A DNA stretch of 64,000 nt, taken from assembly GCF_028737315.1 (NCBI RefSeq), contig NZ_JAQZAO010000007.1, forward strand, positions 62,001 to 126,000. The letters are read 5' to 3'. A program made the position numbers and the translations under genes. The notes under the pieces are model-generated. The model had not been told where the DNA came from. It searched no databases and saw nothing but the letters and a program-made list of their open reading frames with translations. Position 1 is the first letter of the stretch. The number at the start of each line of letters is the position of its first letter. This document shows, piece by piece, positions 9,201-18,303 of the stretch. The DNA comes from Actinomycetospora lemnae (GTDB lineage: Bacteria; Actinomycetota; Actinomycetes; Mycobacteriales; Pseudonocardiaceae).

Positions 9201-9598
9201 GCCTCGCGACGGCCAGCGCCGCGGAGGCCGAGGAGACCGACGCCGCCGGCGACGCCGAGTCCGTCGAGCAGACGATCCACGAGGCGGTCCAGGCCGAGGT
9301 CGCCCTGGAGGCCGACCTCGCCGAGCACACCCCGGGGGCCAACGGCACCGTGCCGGAGACGGCGCCGGAGAGCCCCGCCGAGCCCGAGCGCCCGCGCATC
9401 ACGGGCGCCATCGGCGGCGGCAACGGTCACGGCCGGGACGACGGCGTGGTCACGCCTGCGGGGCCGGCGAGACCGGTCGGCGAGGAGCCGACGCCGGAGC
9501 CGGCCGCGGTGCCCACGGGCACCGGCTCGGCCCGTCCGCGGCGGCGTCGCGCCGCGTCCCGTCCGGCCGGTCCGCCGGCGGACGCGTCCAGCAGCTGA
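6284..9598 (+). CDS. rne: Ribonuclease E/G family endoribonuclease with N-terminal IF2_N-like domain
   Basis: This 1104-residue endoribonuclease would process rRNA and mRNA. Residues ~25-80 ([20 protein letters not shown] and following) resemble the IF-2 N-terminal domain. Acidic, arginine-rich low-complexity blocks follow to ~400. The catalytic core starts near [19 protein letters not shown], with an S1 domain ([20 protein letters not shown]). The two metal-binding aspartates lie in VVDVNTGK (about 722) and VIDFIDM (about 766), and the zinc-link cysteines in TCEHCRGRG (about 824 and 827). The C-terminal ~270 residues are disordered, with Asn-Gly-Ser repeats and acidic stretches. The arrangement, with the core between disordered arms, is that of actinobacterial RNase E. 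The ATG at 6284 follows GGAGGAG. Confidence 0.95.
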   Translation: MTDIDTPSGGDSAAGGSVAPGRPDDAVLAALPDKARVHALARVLGTSSRELLAVLARLGVGARSAQSSVDRGVVARVVEDLFPTPGAPAGTTVAGPIAEATPSAAPVLDDLPEPADSVSALDTAPDTTDDTTGVADSAGESVGDAATTLPGQAPASAPSVAAPAFAAPMFLAPESTSTPEAAPSRTRRRRGSRSTGVVTPGEATETETTGEPTPAEDEQPATTEASTPADTTAAPESGPESGEPGDGDDDEDGGRRRRRRGRRGRGRGRGGSDDTDGSDTGEGGDAEGDDQGESDDASGDSSAETDAGDDDSGDDEDTAEGSEGESSGGSRRRRRRRRRSSDADSSSGDTPTEGDDPPDTVTHVRDRVERPEGGRSSNDEVRGVKGSTRLEAKRQRRRDGRESGRRRPAILSESEFLARREAVERTMVVRQQAGRSQIGVLEDGVLVEHFVAGEGQNSMVGNVYLGRVQNVLPSMEAAFVDIGRGRNAVLYAGEVNWDASGLEGKQRKIEQALSTGDQVLVQVTKDPVGHKGARLTTQISLPGRFLVYVPAGGATGISRKLPDTERKRLKEILKRIVPDESGVIIRTAAEGVSEEDLERDVRRLTAQWEAIEKSASGAKSAKGPTLVYEEPDLLIRVVRDMFNEDFSSLVVSGERAWETLEGYVSHVAPELAGRLTRHVGPQDVFAAYRIDEQLIKALDRKVWLPSGGTLVIDRTEAMTVVDVNTGKFTGSGGNLEETVTRNNLEAAEEIVRQLRLRDIGGMIVIDFIDMVLESNRDLVLRRLTECLGRDRTRHQVSEVTSLGLVQMTRKRVGQGLLDEFSTTCEHCRGRGVIVSTEPVIGHDHGASGSNGSSTNGQGGSTGSNGSNGSNGSGKGSGEGSGGSSGRRGRRGRRAERSEGASPATVAAATGLLPGGDDEDEPETVETATEVTAEVTAETTAEAGAGESGTVGDGDAAAETVVEADEAEVELEAGLATASAAEAEETDAAGDAESVEQTIHEAVQAEVALEADLAEHTPGANGTVPETAPESPAEPERPRITGAIGGGNGHGRDDGVVTPAGPARPVGEEPTPEPAAVPTGTGSARPRRRRAASRPAGPPADASSS

Positions 9599-9606
9599 TC
9601 CTCCCG

Positions 9607-9634
9607 GCACCCCGGGGTCCGGACCCCGGGGTGC
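9607..9634 (+). terminator. Perfect 28-bp palindrome after rne
   Basis: GCACCCCGGGGTCC is followed directly by its reverse complement GGACCCCGGGGTGC, eight bases after the rne stop. It would form a very stable hairpin and is best read as the rne terminator. It ends eight bases before the putative rplU -10 box. Confidence 0.7.
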
Positions 9635-9641
9635 GGGCGGG

Positions 9642-9647
9642 TACCCT
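9642..9647 (+). promoter_or_regulatory. Candidate -10 box of rplU-rpmA (TACCCT)
   Basis: TACCCT lies between the palindrome at 9607-9634 and rplU. Use of this box would give a leader of about 115 bases before the rplU ATG. I see no known ribosomal-protein leader motif there. Confidence 0.4.
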
Positions 9648-9768
9648 AGGACGTCGGTGCCCGCCGGGTCACGAGCAAGCCACCCGCGGCACCAGCGCGC
9701 CGGGTCCGCACCGCACGGGCCGCGCCGGAGCCGGAAGCCACACCGTCAGACGAGGAGTCCCGCGGAAG

Positions 9769-10068
9769 ATGTACGCGATCGTGAAGACCGGCGGCAAGCA
9801 GTACAAGGTCGCGGTCGGCGACGTCATCGACGTGGAGCTCCTCGACGGTGACACGGTCGACCTCCAGCCGGTGCTGGTCGTCGACGGCAGCACCGTGCTC
9901 AGCTCGGCGTCCGACCTGGAGAAGGTCTCGATCTCCGGCAACATCGTCGGGGACGCCAAGGGCCCGAAGATCAAGATCATGAAGTACAAGAACAAGACCG
10001 GGTACAAGCGGCGCGTCGGCCACCGCCAGCGCTACAGCCGCCTCGAGGTCACCGACATCTCGAAGTAA
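9769..10068 (+). CDS. rplU: 50S ribosomal protein L21
   Basis: The 99-residue protein begins [20 protein letters not shown] and ends with the basic segment [19 protein letters not shown], both diagnostic of bL21, which binds 23S rRNA in the large subunit. A GAGGAG stretch lies upstream of the ATG. The frame is open further upstream, but homologues start at MYAIVKTGG. rpmA follows after 11 bases, forming the usual L21-L27 operon. Confidence 0.98.
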   Translation: MYAIVKTGGKQYKVAVGDVIDVELLDGDTVDLQPVLVVDGSTVLSSASDLEKVSISGNIVGDAKGPKIKIMKYKNKTGYKRRVGHRQRYSRLEVTDISK

Positions 10069-10079
10069 GGGGAGCAGAC

Positions 10080-10349
10080 ATGGCTCACAAGAAGGGTGCG
10101 TCCAGCTCCCGCAACGGTCGCGACTCCAACGCCCAGCGGCTCGGGGTCAAGCGCTTCGGCGGACAGGTCGTCAAGGCCGGCGAGATCCTCGTCCGCCAGC
10201 GCGGCACCAAGTTCCACCCGGGCGTCGGTGTCGGCCGCGGCGGTGACGACACGCTGTTCGCCCTCGTCCCCGGCGCCGTGACCTTCGGGTCGCGCCGTGG
10301 ACGCAAGAACGTCAACGTCATCCCGGCGGAGGAGACCGCCTCCGCCTGA
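10080..10349 (+). CDS. rpmA: 50S ribosomal protein L27
   Basis: The 89-residue protein starts [20 protein letters not shown] and contains [20 protein letters not shown], the bL27 signature. The N-terminal tail reaches toward the peptidyl transferase centre. There is no N-terminal extension needing cleavage, unlike Firmicutes L27. The ribosome binding site GGGGAG precedes the ATG. Repeat copy 2 and a strong terminator follow before obgE. Confidence 0.98.
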   Translation: MAHKKGASSSRNGRDSNAQRLGVKRFGGQVVKAGEILVRQRGTKFHPGVGVGRGGDDTLFALVPGAVTFGSRRGRKNVNVIPAEETASA

Positions 10350-10355
10350 TCGGTC

Positions 10356-10390
10356 GCACGGAGCGCAGCGGAGCTGCGGCGCCGGAGGCC
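10356..10390 (+). repeat. Dispersed short repeat, copy 2 (intergenic, rpmA-obgE)
   Basis: The core GGAGCGCAGCGGAGCT matches the family core at 15 of 16 positions. It can fold as CGCAGC-GGA-GCTGCG. The flank GCGCCGGAGGCC is shared with the inverted copy after proA (14415-14453). Confidence 0.65.
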
Positions 10391-10416
10391 GATGACAGAC
10401 ATCCAGCAGTACCGTC

Positions 10417-10447
10417 AGGGGTGGGTCCGGGACGCGGACCCACCCCT
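10417..10447 (+). terminator. Terminator of rplU-rpmA
   Basis: A perfect 13-bp stem (AGGGGTGGGTCCG and CGGACCCACCCCT) encloses a 5-base loop and is followed by a pyrimidine-rich TTCGTTCG. It separates rpmA from obgE. Confidence 0.85.
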
Positions 10448-10494
10448 TTCGTTCGTCAGCACCCCTCGAGGACCGGGAAGGACAGCACGCCGCG

Positions 10495-11979
10495 ATGGCC
10501 CGCTTCGTCGACCACGTGACACTGCACGTCACGGCGGGCAGCGGCGGCCACGGCTGCGCGTCGATCCGCCGGGAGAAGTTCGTGCCCCTCGGAGGCCCGG
10601 ACGGCGGCAACGGCGGGCGCGGCGGGGACGTCGTCCTCGTCGTCGACCCCGGTGTGCACACCCTGCTCGACTTCCACCACCGCCCGCACGCGACGGCCGG
10701 CAACGGCCGCCCGGGCCAGGGCAGCTTCCGCAACGGTGCGAACGCCGAGGACATCGAGCTCGCGGTGCCCGAGGGCACGGTCGTGCTCGACGCCGACGGC
10801 GAGGTGCTGCACGACCTCACCGGGACGGGCACGCGGTTCGTCGCCGCCCGCGGCGGGCGGGGCGGGCTCGGCAACGCCGCGCTCGCCGGGCCGTCGCGCA
10901 AGGCGCCCGGCTTCGCGCTGCTGGGGGAGCCCGGCGAATCGCGCGACCTCGTCCTCGAGCTGCGGTCGATGGCCGACGTCGGGCTCGTCGGCTATCCGAG
11001 CGCTGGCAAGTCGTCACTGGTCAGCGCGCTGAGCGCCGCCAAGCCGAAGATTGCCGACTACCCGTTCACCACGCTCGCCCCCAACCTCGGCGTCGTCTCC
11101 GCGGGCGGCAGCACGTTCACCGTCGCCGACGTCCCCGGGCTCATCCCGGGCGCGAGCAGCGGCAAGGGCCTGGGCCTGGACTTCCTGCGGCACATCGAGC
11201 GCTGCTCGGTGCTCGTCCACGTCGTCGACTGCGCGACGTTCGAGCCCGACCGCGACCCGGTCTCGGACATCCGCGCGCTCGAGCACGAGCTCGCGGCCTA
11301 CACCCCGGCCCTGGGCACCGACCTCGCCGCGCGGCCCCGCATCGTCGCCCTCAACAAGATCGACGTGCCGGACGCCGCCGAGCTCGCGGAGATGGTCCAC
11401 GACGACGTGGCGGCGTTCGGCTGGCCGGTCGTCGAGATCTCGACGGCGTCGCACGCGGGGCTCGACCGGCTCGCCTACGCCATGGCCGCCGCGGTCGACG
11501 ACGCCCGCGCGAGCGCGGTGCCCTCGACCGCGCCGCGGGTCGTGCTGCGGCCCACCGCGGTCGACGACACCGGCTTCACCGTCGAGCCGGACCCCGAGGA
11601 AGGGTTCCTCGTCAAGGGCGAGAAGCCCGAGCGGTGGGTCCGCCAGACCGACTTCACCAACGACGAGGCCGTCGGCTACCTCGCCGACCGGCTCGCGCGC
11701 CTCGGCGTCGAGGAGGCCCTCGCCGAGGCGGGCGCGGTGCCCGGCGACATGGTCACCATCGGCGTCCACACCTTCGACTGGGAGCCCTCGACCCCCGCCG
11801 GCGTCGCCGCCATGCGCGGCAACCGGGGCACCGACCCGCGCCTCGAGGGCCAGGGCCTGGCCGAGCGCGCCTCGGCGTCCGAGCGCCGCGCCGCCCGCGA
11901 CGAGCGCCGCCGCCACCGCAGCGACGACGAGCTGGGCGTCGCGCCCTGGCACGAGGACTACGACGAGGACGAGCGGTGA
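10495..11979 (+). CDS. obgE: GTPase Obg (CgtA)
   Basis: Obg is a ribosome-associated GTPase acting in 50S assembly and the stringent response. The 494-residue protein has the glycine-rich Obg domain (1-160, [19 protein letters not shown]), a GTPase domain with P-loop GYPSAGKSS (Lys about 172), the G2/G3 region [22 protein letters not shown] and NKID (about 287), then the OCT domain (about 340-430) and an Arg/Glu-rich tail. The ATG at 10495 gives the normal N-terminus. It overlaps proB by four bases (GTGA), so Obg and proline synthesis genes are co-translated, as in many actinobacteria. Confidence 0.97.
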   Translation: MARFVDHVTLHVTAGSGGHGCASIRREKFVPLGGPDGGNGGRGGDVVLVVDPGVHTLLDFHHRPHATAGNGRPGQGSFRNGANAEDIELAVPEGTVVLDADGEVLHDLTGTGTRFVAARGGRGGLGNAALAGPSRKAPGFALLGEPGESRDLVLELRSMADVGLVGYPSAGKSSLVSALSAAKPKIADYPFTTLAPNLGVVSAGGSTFTVADVPGLIPGASSGKGLGLDFLRHIERCSVLVHVVDCATFEPDRDPVSDIRALEHELAAYTPALGTDLAARPRIVALNKIDVPDAAELAEMVHDDVAAFGWPVVEISTASHAGLDRLAYAMAAAVDDARASAVPSTAPRVVLRPTAVDDTGFTVEPDPEEGFLVKGEKPERWVRQTDFTNDEAVGYLADRLARLGVEEALAEAGAVPGDMVTIGVHTFDWEPSTPAGVAAMRGNRGTDPRLEGQGLAERASASERRAARDERRRHRSDDELGVAPWHEDYDEDER

Positions 11980-13115
11980 GCGCCCGCGAGGCCGTCGCGG
12001 GCGCGCGGCGACTCGTGGTCAAGATCGGGTCGTCGTCGCTGACCACCGTCGACGGCGGGCTGGACGTCGCCAAGCTCGACGCGCTCGTCGACGCCGTCGC
12101 CGCGCGGGCCGCGGGCACCCAGGTGGTGCTCGTGTCGTCCGGGGCGATCGCGGCCGGCCTGCGCCCGCTCGGGCTGCCGCGGCGGCCCCGCGACCTCGCG
12201 ACGCAGCAGGCCGCGGCCGGCGTCGGGCAGCTGCACCTGACCCGCGCGTACGCCGAGGCCTTCGCCCGCCACGGCCGCACGGTCGGGCAGGTGCTGCTGA
12301 CCTCGCACGACGTGGTGCGCCGCCAGCCCTACCGCAACGCGCAGCGCACGTTCGAGCGCCTGCTCGGCCTCGGTGTCGTGCCGGTGGTCAACGAGAACGA
12401 CACGGTGGCCACCGACGAGATCCGCTTCGGCGACAACGACCGGCTCGCCGCGCTCGTCGCCCACGTGATCTCCGCCGACGCCCTGGTGCTGCTCTCCGAC
12501 GTCGACGGGGTCTACGACGCCGACCCGCGCTCGCCGGGCGCCACGCTCGTCCGCGAGGTGACGGGCGGCGCCGACCTCGCCGGGGTCCGCGTCGGCAAGC
12601 CGTCCTCGCTGGGCACCGGCGGCATGGCGTCCAAGCTCGCGGCCGCCGACCTCGCCAGCGGCGCCGGGGTGCCCGTGCTCGTCGCCTCCGCCGCGGACGC
12701 GACCGCCGCGCTCGCCGGCGCCGGGGTCGGCACGGTGTTCGCGCCCCACGGCCCCCGGCTGTCCGCCCGCCGGTTCTGGCTGCGGCACATGGCCGGCACC
12801 CGCGGGCGCCTGCACCTCGACGACGGCGCCGTGCGGGCCGTGGTCGGGCGCCGCCGCTCGCTGCTCGCGGCCGGCATCACCGGCTCCGACGGCGACTTCG
12901 AGTCCGGGGACGTCGTCGACCTCGTCGACCCGCGCGGGGAGGTCGTCGCCCGCGGCGTCGTCGGCTTCCACGCCGAGGAGCTCCCCGAGATCACCGGCCG
13001 CTCCAGCGACGACCTCCCGCCCGAGCTGCGGCGCGAGGTCGTGCACGCCGACGACCTCGTGCCGGTCGTCCCCACGATCCCGGAACCCGCCCCCGCCGAG
13101 GTGAGCTCGCCGTGA
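11976..13115 (+). CDS. proB: Glutamate 5-kinase
   Basis: ProB phosphorylates glutamate to gamma-glutamyl phosphate, the first step of proline synthesis, and is normally inhibited by proline. The 379-residue protein has the amino-acid kinase domain ([11 protein letters not shown] near the start, [44 protein letters not shown]) and a C-terminal PUA domain (about residues 275-350, [14 protein letters not shown]). The GTG start overlaps the obgE stop, and the proB stop overlaps the proA start, giving a coupled obgE-proB-proA unit. Confidence 0.97.
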   Translation: MSAREAVAGARRLVVKIGSSSLTTVDGGLDVAKLDALVDAVAARAAGTQVVLVSSGAIAAGLRPLGLPRRPRDLATQQAAAGVGQLHLTRAYAEAFARHGRTVGQVLLTSHDVVRRQPYRNAQRTFERLLGLGVVPVVNENDTVATDEIRFGDNDRLAALVAHVISADALVLLSDVDGVYDADPRSPGATLVREVTGGADLAGVRVGKPSSLGTGGMASKLAAADLASGAGVPVLVASAADATAALAGAGVGTVFAPHGPRLSARRFWLRHMAGTRGRLHLDDGAVRAVVGRRRSLLAAGITGSDGDFESGDVVDLVDPRGEVVARGVVGFHAEELPEITGRSSDDLPPELRREVVHADDLVPVVPTIPEPAPAEVSSP

Positions 13116-14404
13116 CCACGACCCCCGCCGACACCCTCACCGCGACCGGCACCGACCCGGCCGCCATCGTCCGCGACTGCGGCCGCCGTGCCGCCGCGGC
13201 CGCCCCGCGGATGGCCGCGGCGGCCGACCACGAGGTCGCCGCCGCACTGCGCGGGATGGCGGCGCTGCTCGCCGAGGCCGCGGACACGGTCCTCACCGCG
13301 AACGCCGCCGACGTCGAGGCCGCCGAGCGCGCGGGCACCACCCCCGCGCTCGTCGACCGCCTGCGCCTCGACCGCGACCGCCTCGACGCCATGGCCGAGA
13401 CGCTGCTGGAGCTCGCCGACGTCCCGGCGCCCGAGACCGACACGGTGCTCGAGGAGCGTCCGGACGGGCTGCGGCTCATCGAGCGCCGCCGTCCGGTCGG
13501 GGTCATCGGCGCGAACTTCGAGGCCCGGCCGAACGTGGTGGTCGACGTCGCCTCGCAGCTGGTGAAGTCGCGCAACGCCGGCGTGCTGCGCACCGGCGGG
13601 GCGGCGCTCGCCTCGGCCACCGCGCTCATGGAGGCCGTCGTCGCCCCCGCCCTCGCGGGAGCGGGCCTCGACCCCGACGCGGTCGTGCTCGTCACCGACC
13701 CGCGCCGGGAGTGCGCGGTCGAGCTGGTCCGGAACCCCGGGCTCATCCCGCTGGTGATCCTGCGCGGGTCCGGCGACACCACCCGCTCCCTCGGCCTCGA
13801 GGCGGCCCAGCACGGCGTGCGCACCCTCGCGCACGCCGACGGTGGCGGCGTGCTCTACGTCGACCGCGCGGCGACCACCGAGCTCGCCCACCACCTCGTC
13901 ACCACGTCGATCGACCGGCTCGGCGTCTGCAACCGGCTCAACCTGCTGCTCGTCGACCGCCACCGTTGGGACGAGCTGGTCCCCGGCCTCGTCGGTCTCC
14001 TCGAGGGCCACGGCGTACGGGCCTCGCTGCCGCCGCACGACCACCCCCTCGGTCACGAGTGGGCGCTCGACGACGGGAACGAGGCCACGGTGACGGTCGC
14101 GCCCGCCGACGGGCCCGCCGACGCCGCGGCGATCGCCAACCGCGAGACCTCGGGCCTGGCCGCGACGATCGTCACCGCCGACGAGGCGGAGGCCCGCACG
14201 TTCCTCGACGCCTACGCCGGCACCGGCGCGTTCTGGAACGCGACGACGCGCCTGCTCGACGGCGTCAAGCTGCGCCGGGTGCCCGAGACCGGCATCAACG
14301 TCGACCACGTCCCGGGCCCGCGCGGGCCGGTGGTGTTCACCGACCTGTGCCTGCGCCAGTTCGTGGTCGTCCCGGCGTCGACGGCGATCGGGCACCCGGA
14401 GTAG
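13112..14404 (+). CDS. proA: Gamma-glutamyl phosphate reductase
   Basis: ProA reduces gamma-glutamyl phosphate with NADPH to glutamate semialdehyde, the second step of proline synthesis. It has 430 residues of the aldehyde dehydrogenase superfamily. The catalytic cysteine lies in [10 protein letters not shown] (about residue 273). The cofactor region is [20 protein letters not shown], and the conserved [15 protein letters not shown] lies near the end. The GTG start overlaps the proB stop (GTGA). The gene ends the plus-strand block; what follows is on the opposite strand. Confidence 0.97.
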   Translation: MTTTPADTLTATGTDPAAIVRDCGRRAAAAAPRMAAAADHEVAAALRGMAALLAEAADTVLTANAADVEAAERAGTTPALVDRLRLDRDRLDAMAETLLELADVPAPETDTVLEERPDGLRLIERRRPVGVIGANFEARPNVVVDVASQLVKSRNAGVLRTGGAALASATALMEAVVAPALAGAGLDPDAVVLVTDPRRECAVELVRNPGLIPLVILRGSGDTTRSLGLEAAQHGVRTLAHADGGGVLYVDRAATTELAHHLVTTSIDRLGVCNRLNLLLVDRHRWDELVPGLVGLLEGHGVRASLPPHDHPLGHEWALDDGNEATVTVAPADGPADAAAIANRETSGLAATIVTADEAEARTFLDAYAGTGAFWNATTRLLDGVKLRRVPETGINVDHVPGPRGPVVFTDLCLRQFVVVPASTAIGHPE

Positions 14405-14414
14405 GACGGTGTCG

Positions 14415-14453
14415 GGCCTCCGGCGCGGCAGCTCCGCTGCGCTCGGCTCGTGC
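14415..14453 (-). repeat. Dispersed short repeat, copy 3 (intergenic, after proA)
   Basis: Read on the minus strand, GAGCGCAGCGGAGCTGCC followed by GCGCCGGAGGCC nearly repeats copy 2. The 194-bp gap 14405-14598 otherwise holds no supportable gene. The minus strand between the repeat and the SRPBCC stop is open for about 45 codons (APPQVVELLSRLATGLFGPW) but has no start codon, so it may be a gene remnant. Confidence 0.6.
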
Positions 14454-14598
14454 CGGTGGGCGCGGCCCGACGCCCGTCGCGCTCGGTGTCGACGGGGTCG
14501 ACGCGCGTCCACGGGCCGAACAGCCCGGTCGCGAGGCGGCTGAGCAGCTCGACGACCTGCGGCGGCGCCCCGGTCCGGGTGACGGCAGGGGAGGGTGG

Positions 14599-15057
14599 TC
14601 AGCCCCCGGCCTCGGCGATCTCCTTGATCTTCCGCAGCGTCCCGCGCATGTTCGCCCGGTTGGTGCGCCCCCGCGCCCGGCCGGCGATCGCCCAGTAGAT
14701 CCGGGTCCCCGCGCTCGGGGTGAGCCGGAAGGACTCGGTGACGTCGGTGCCATCGCCCGCGGGCACGAAGCGGTAGTGCCAGTTGTTGATCGGCCGCCCG
14801 CCGACCAGCACCTCGAACCCGAACTCGCGGCCCGGCTCGCAAGCCGTGATGCGGCACGTCGACCAGTAGGTGGGCCCGCGCCCGTTGCGCAGCACGTGGC
14901 CGCGGAAGCGCTTGCCGACCGCCGGCCCGGTGGCGCCGTCGAGCCACTCGGCCTCGAAGGTCTCCTCGCTGTAGCGGTGGGTCTGGGTGACGTCGGCGAC
15001 GAGGGCCCACACGGTCTCGGGTGCGGCCCGGACGTGCTCGGTCACGGCGTCCTGCAT
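14599..15057 (-). CDS. SRPBCC (START-like) family protein
   Basis: The 152-residue protein has a START/Bet v1-like fold signature: MQDAVTEHVRAAPETVWALV at the N-terminus, VADVTQTHRYSEETFEAEWL, a central GREFGFEVLVGGRPINNWHY, and a C-terminal helix with many Arg/Lys (RARGRTNRANMRGTLRKIKE). Such proteins bind hydrophobic ligands or act as aromatase/cyclase-like enzymes; the ligand is unknown. It is probably the last gene of a minus-strand unit with the HhH and ligase genes, 21 bases after the former. Confidence 0.8.
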   Translation of the reverse strand: MQDAVTEHVRAAPETVWALVADVTQTHRYSEETFEAEWLDGATGPAVGKRFRGHVLRNGRGPTYWSTCRITACEPGREFGFEVLVGGRPINNWHYRFVPAGDGTDVTESFRLTPSAGTRIYWAIAGRARGRTNRANMRGTLRKIKEIAEAGG

Positions 15058-15078
15058 CGGTGTGACTCCTCGCGTGTC

Positions 15079-15774
15079 TCAGCGGCCGAGCACGACGCCG
15101 CGGTCGCGCACGAGGTCCCAGACGTCGTAGGGCAGGTCCGCCCAGGCGAAGACGTCGTCGACGGTGGCGAACCGCCCGGCGGCGCCGCGGCACGCCACGA
15201 TGCGCTCGGCATGGGCGGGCGCGATCCCGCAGGTCCTGGCGATCACGGGTCCGGGCGCGGTGTTGAGGTCGACGAGCCCGCCGTCGTCGTAGGCGCGCGG
15301 CAGGTCGGGGCGCCCGACGCGCAGGTCCCGGGCCAGCAGCGGGTCGTCGGCGGCGAGGCGGCGGGCCTCGGTGCGGCGCGTCCGGGCGGCCAGGGCCGCC
15401 TCGACGGCCGGGTCCGGGGGCGGCCGGTCCCAGCTCGTCGGCTTCGCGCGGGGGCCGAACACCTGGGGCCGGAGGACGATCAGGGCCACGAGGCCCGCGA
15501 CGAAGCCGGTCCAGATGCCCGCGGTCGCGAGGCCTCCGGCGACCCCGACGAGACGGCCCTCGGGGTCGCGCCCGGCCGCGCCGGCGCCGACGAACGTCGC
15601 GACCAGGAGGACGAGCGCCGCGACCAGGACCGCGATGTGGCCCGGGCGCCGGGTGCGGACCGCCGCGTGGGCGAGCGGCACCGGGAGCAGCAGGCCGGCG
15701 CTGAGCACGTGCACGAGGAACCACCACCCGCCCCGGGTGAACCAGGTCCCGGGACGGGTGCCCACCGTCGTCAT
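15079..15774 (-). CDS. Membrane protein with C-terminal helix-hairpin-helix domain
   Basis: The 231-residue protein has three predicted membrane spans (about 17-38, 45-66, 77-100) and a linker of charged residues. It ends with a ComEA-like helix-hairpin-helix region, GLVDLNTAPGPVIARTCGIA followed by AHAERIVACRGAAGRFATVD (about 165-231). The DLNTA start and RGxxGxFxxVDD repeat resemble ComEA and Nup/PsbU-type HhH motifs that bind nucleic acid or protein. No function is known. The ATG shares one base with the upstream ligase stop (TGATG), so the two are translationally coupled. Confidence 0.72.
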   Translation of the reverse strand: MTTVGTRPGTWFTRGGWWFLVHVLSAGLLLPVPLAHAAVRTRRPGHIAVLVAALVLLVATFVGAGAAGRDPEGRLVGVAGGLATAGIWTGFVAGLVALIVLRPQVFGPRAKPTSWDRPPPDPAVEAALAARTRRTEARRLAADDPLLARDLRVGRPDLPRAYDDGGLVDLNTAPGPVIARTCGIAPAHAERIVACRGAAGRFATVDDVFAWADLPYDVWDLVRDRGVVLGR

Positions 15775-17318
15775 CAGGTCGACAGCTGGTCGCGCAGGAC
15801 GCGCTTGAGGAGCTTGCCCGACTGGTTGCGGGGCAGCTCGTCGACGAAGTGGACGTGCTTCGGGGTCTTGTAGCCCGCGAGGCGCGCACGGACGTGGGCG
15901 ATGAGGTCGTCCCGCAGGGTCGAGCTCCGCTCGGCGTCGTCTCCCGCGGCGGAGACCTCCGGCTTCGTCACCACGAACGCCGTCACGGCCTCGATCCACC
16001 GCTCGTCGGGGGTGCCGATCACCGCGACCTCGGCGACCGCCGCGTGGGTGTAGAGCGCGTCCTCCACCTCGCGGGACGCGACGAGCACCCCGCCGGTGTT
16101 GATCACGTCCTTGATCCGGTCGACGACGGTGATGTAGCCCTGCTCGTCGATGCGCACGAGGTCGCCGGAGTGGAACCAGCCGTCGCGGAAGGCCTCGGCG
16201 GTCTCGTCGGGCTTGTCCCAGTAGCCCTCGCAGAGCTGCGGGGAGCGGTAGACCACCTCGCCGATGCCGCCGGGCTCGACGTCGTCGCCGTCGTCGTCGA
16301 TCACCCGCAGCTCGACGAACAGCACCGGGCGCCCGCACGACTCGGGACGCTCGTCGTGCTCCTCGGGCTGCAGCACGGTGGCCAACGGGCCGATCTCGGA
16401 CTGGCCGAAGCAGTTGTAGACGCCGAGCGCGGGCAGCGCCTCGCGGAGCCTGGTCAGGATCGGCACCGGCATGATCGACGCGCCGTAGAACGCCTTGCGC
16501 AGGCTCGTCAGGTCGCGGGTCGAGAAGTCGGCGTGGTTGACCAGCGGCACCCACACCGTCGGCGCCAGGAAGATCGCCCCGATGCCGTCGGCCTCGATCC
16601 GGCGGAGGATCTCCGGGATGTCCGGCGCCTCCATGAGGAAGTTGGTGGCGCCGACCATGAGGTAGGGCATGAGGAAGAGCTGCATGCCGGCCGAGTGGTA
16701 CAGCGGCATGGCGTGCAGCGGGCGGTCGTCCTCCGACATCGCCAGCGCGTGCACGCCCGAGACGTACTCGTGCACGAGGCCGCGGTGGGTCATCATCGCG
16801 CCTTTGGGCCGCGAGGTCGTGCCCGAGGTGTAGAGCAGCTGGACGAGGTCGGTGTCGGCGACGGTCGCGAGGATCTCGGGCAGCTCGCCGCTGCTGGCCC
16901 GCTCGAGCAGCGAGCCGGGCGCGTCGCGCAGCGGCACGACCTGCTTGGGCTGGGCGGGCAGCGCATCGACGGGGCCCGCCAGCGCCGGGTCGATGAGCAG
17001 CAGTCGGCTGCCCGACTGCTCGACGAGGTAGCCGAGCTCCTCGCCGGTCAGCGCGTAGTTGATCGGCACGTGCACCGCGCCGAGCCGCGCGCAGCCCAGG
17101 AACGCGAGCAGGTAGGCGTCGGAGTTCTTGCCGTAGGTGGCGACGCGGTCGCCCGCGCCGATCCCGAGCTCACCGAGGAACCCGGCGGCCCGGGTGACGG
17201 CGTCGTCGAGCTCGCGGTAGGTCCAGGTGCGGTCGGCGAAGTGCAGGGCGACACGGTCGGGGGTGCGGCGCGCGCTGCGGGCCAGCACCCCGTCCACCGT
17301 GCTCGAGCGGGTGTCCAC
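15774..17318 (-). CDS. Acyl-CoA synthetase (AMP-dependent, FadD-like)
   Basis: This 514-residue ANL-superfamily enzyme would activate a carboxylic acid to acyl-AMP and then acyl-CoA. The P-loop LLYTSGTTSRPKG is at ~161-173, the A5 motif is YNCFGQSEIGPL, A7 is WFHSGDLVRID, A8 is VDRIKDVINTGG, and the catalytic lysine in NQSGKLLKR is ~502. The acid is unknown; neighbours give no clear pathway. A stretch near 457-466 (GDDAERSSTLR) lies where homologues have a short loop and is encoded by a dispersed repeat copy. The ATG start gives the usual N-terminus (DGVLARSARRTPDRVALHF). It heads a coupled unit with the HhH membrane protein. Confidence 0.92.
   Translation of the reverse strand: MDTRSSTVDGVLARSARRTPDRVALHFADRTWTYRELDDAVTRAAGFLGELGIGAGDRVATYGKNSDAYLLAFLGCARLGAVHVPINYALTGEELGYLVEQSGSRLLLIDPALAGPVDALPAQPKQVVPLRDAPGSLLERASSGELPEILATVADTDLVQLLYTSGTTSRPKGAMMTHRGLVHEYVSGVHALAMSEDDRPLHAMPLYHSAGMQLFLMPYLMVGATNFLMEAPDIPEILRRIEADGIGAIFLAPTVWVPLVNHADFSTRDLTSLRKAFYGASIMPVPILTRLREALPALGVYNCFGQSEIGPLATVLQPEEHDERPESCGRPVLFVELRVIDDDGDDVEPGGIGEVVYRSPQLCEGYWDKPDETAEAFRDGWFHSGDLVRIDEQGYITVVDRIKDVINTGGVLVASREVEDALYTHAAVAEVAVIGTPDERWIEAVTAFVVTKPEVSAAGDDAERSSTLRDDLIAHVRARLAGYKTPKHVHFVDELPRNQSGKLLKRVLRDQLST
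15917..15943 (-). repeat. Dispersed short repeat, copy 4 (inside acyl-CoA ligase gene)
   Basis: On the minus strand the segment reads GAGACGACGCC then GAGCGGAGCTCGACCC. Its flanks GAGACG and CTCGACC match copies 1 and 6. It encodes DDAERSST in frame, in the variable loop of the C-terminal ligase domain. Confidence 0.55.
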
Positions 17319-17360
17319 GGGGTGAGTTCTCTCCTCGGCGTCGCCGATGGGGGTCGACCG

Positions 17361-18254
17361 TCAGGCGTGGGCGTCACCGACGGCGATCTCGCCGCCGGCG
17401 CTGACGTCGGCGTACACGCCGGCGCAGGCCCACTTCCCGCCGACGACGGGGTGGGAGATGTCGATGCGGTTGTTCTTGGCGACCGTGCGCAGGGTGTTGC
17501 GGTCCTCGGGGAGGTCCTGCTGCGCCATCGTCGTCATGACGCAGCGCATGGTCTGGAAGCTGAACGCGAGCCGGACGTCGTCGCCCAGCGTCATCTCGCG
17601 GCCCGGCCAGTCGTTCTCGACGAACCCCGGCTCGGTGTCGCTGAGGACGACGTTGGGGCGGTAGCGGCGGGCGTCGAAGTCGCTCTCGGGCGCGAGCTCG
17701 CGCAGGCGCTGCAGCGTCGACTCGGTGATGACGTGCATGGCGCACAGGTCGTAGAAGCGCCCGGGCGGGGCGAACCCGGCGACGTCGAAGTGGCTGATGG
17801 CCTCGCCGGTGTCCTCCTGGCGCTTCGTGGTCGCCTCGATGATGTGCTCGGGTCCCAGCTCGGCGCGCTCGACACCCTCGATGTCGACCCAGAGCTCCTC
17901 GAACGCCACGCCGTCCGGCGGCGTCGTGATCAGCTTGACCTCGCGGCCGAGGACGTCGGAGAGCGCCTGGTCGATGTCGGGGTCGTCGCTGCGGCGGGTG
18001 GAGCCGTCCGGGAACGTGATGACCACCGGCGGCGCGGCCTCGCCGGGCACGGGCTCGCCGGTGTACGCGGCGGAGAACCCGAGGAGCTTCGCCCACCGCT
18101 TGGGCACCTTCGCGCTGGCGACGATGCCGGTCTCGACGTCGAGCACGGCGTAGGCGCGGTCGCCGATCACACCCCGCTCGTCGATCACGGCACGGCTGAG
18201 GGTCTCCCCGAGCATCGACTTGACGGGATAGCGGTACAGGGCGGCGATCGTCAC
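17361..18254 (-). CDS. MOSC domain-containing protein (YcbX/mARC-like)
   Basis: The 297-residue protein has an N-terminal MOSC beta-barrel (LYRYPVKSMLGETLSRAVID, with GDRAYAVLD) and a C-terminal MOSC domain (RRYRPNVVLSDTEPGFVEND). A conserved cysteine in FQTMRCVMTTM probably ligates molybdenum cofactor. The family reduces N-hydroxylated compounds or carries sulfur for cofactor maturation; the substrate here is unknown. The start is GTG. The segment before it contains TAAGCC about 13 bases upstream, a possible weak -10. Confidence 0.87.
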   Translation of the reverse strand: MTIAALYRYPVKSMLGETLSRAVIDERGVIGDRAYAVLDVETGIVASAKVPKRWAKLLGFSAAYTGEPVPGEAAPPVVITFPDGSTRRSDDPDIDQALSDVLGREVKLITTPPDGVAFEELWVDIEGVERAELGPEHIIEATTKRQEDTGEAISHFDVAGFAPPGRFYDLCAMHVITESTLQRLRELAPESDFDARRYRPNVVLSDTEPGFVENDWPGREMTLGDDVRLAFSFQTMRCVMTTMAQQDLPEDRNTLRTVAKNNRIDISHPVVGGKWACAGVYADVSAGGEIAVGDAHA

Positions 18255-18303
18255 ACCGCAGGGCTTACCACCCGGGAGGTGTCGGCGGGAACCGTCCGCC
18301 CGG

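Noticed and set aside
6638-9610. 990-codon open frame on the minus strand opposite rne
   Set aside because: Shadow of the RNase E gene; no recognisable pattern, while the plus strand encodes all catalytic motifs.
12512-15889. 1125-codon minus-strand open frame across proB, proA and the SRPBCC gene
   Set aside because: Crosses several well-supported genes on both strands and shows only composition-driven residues.
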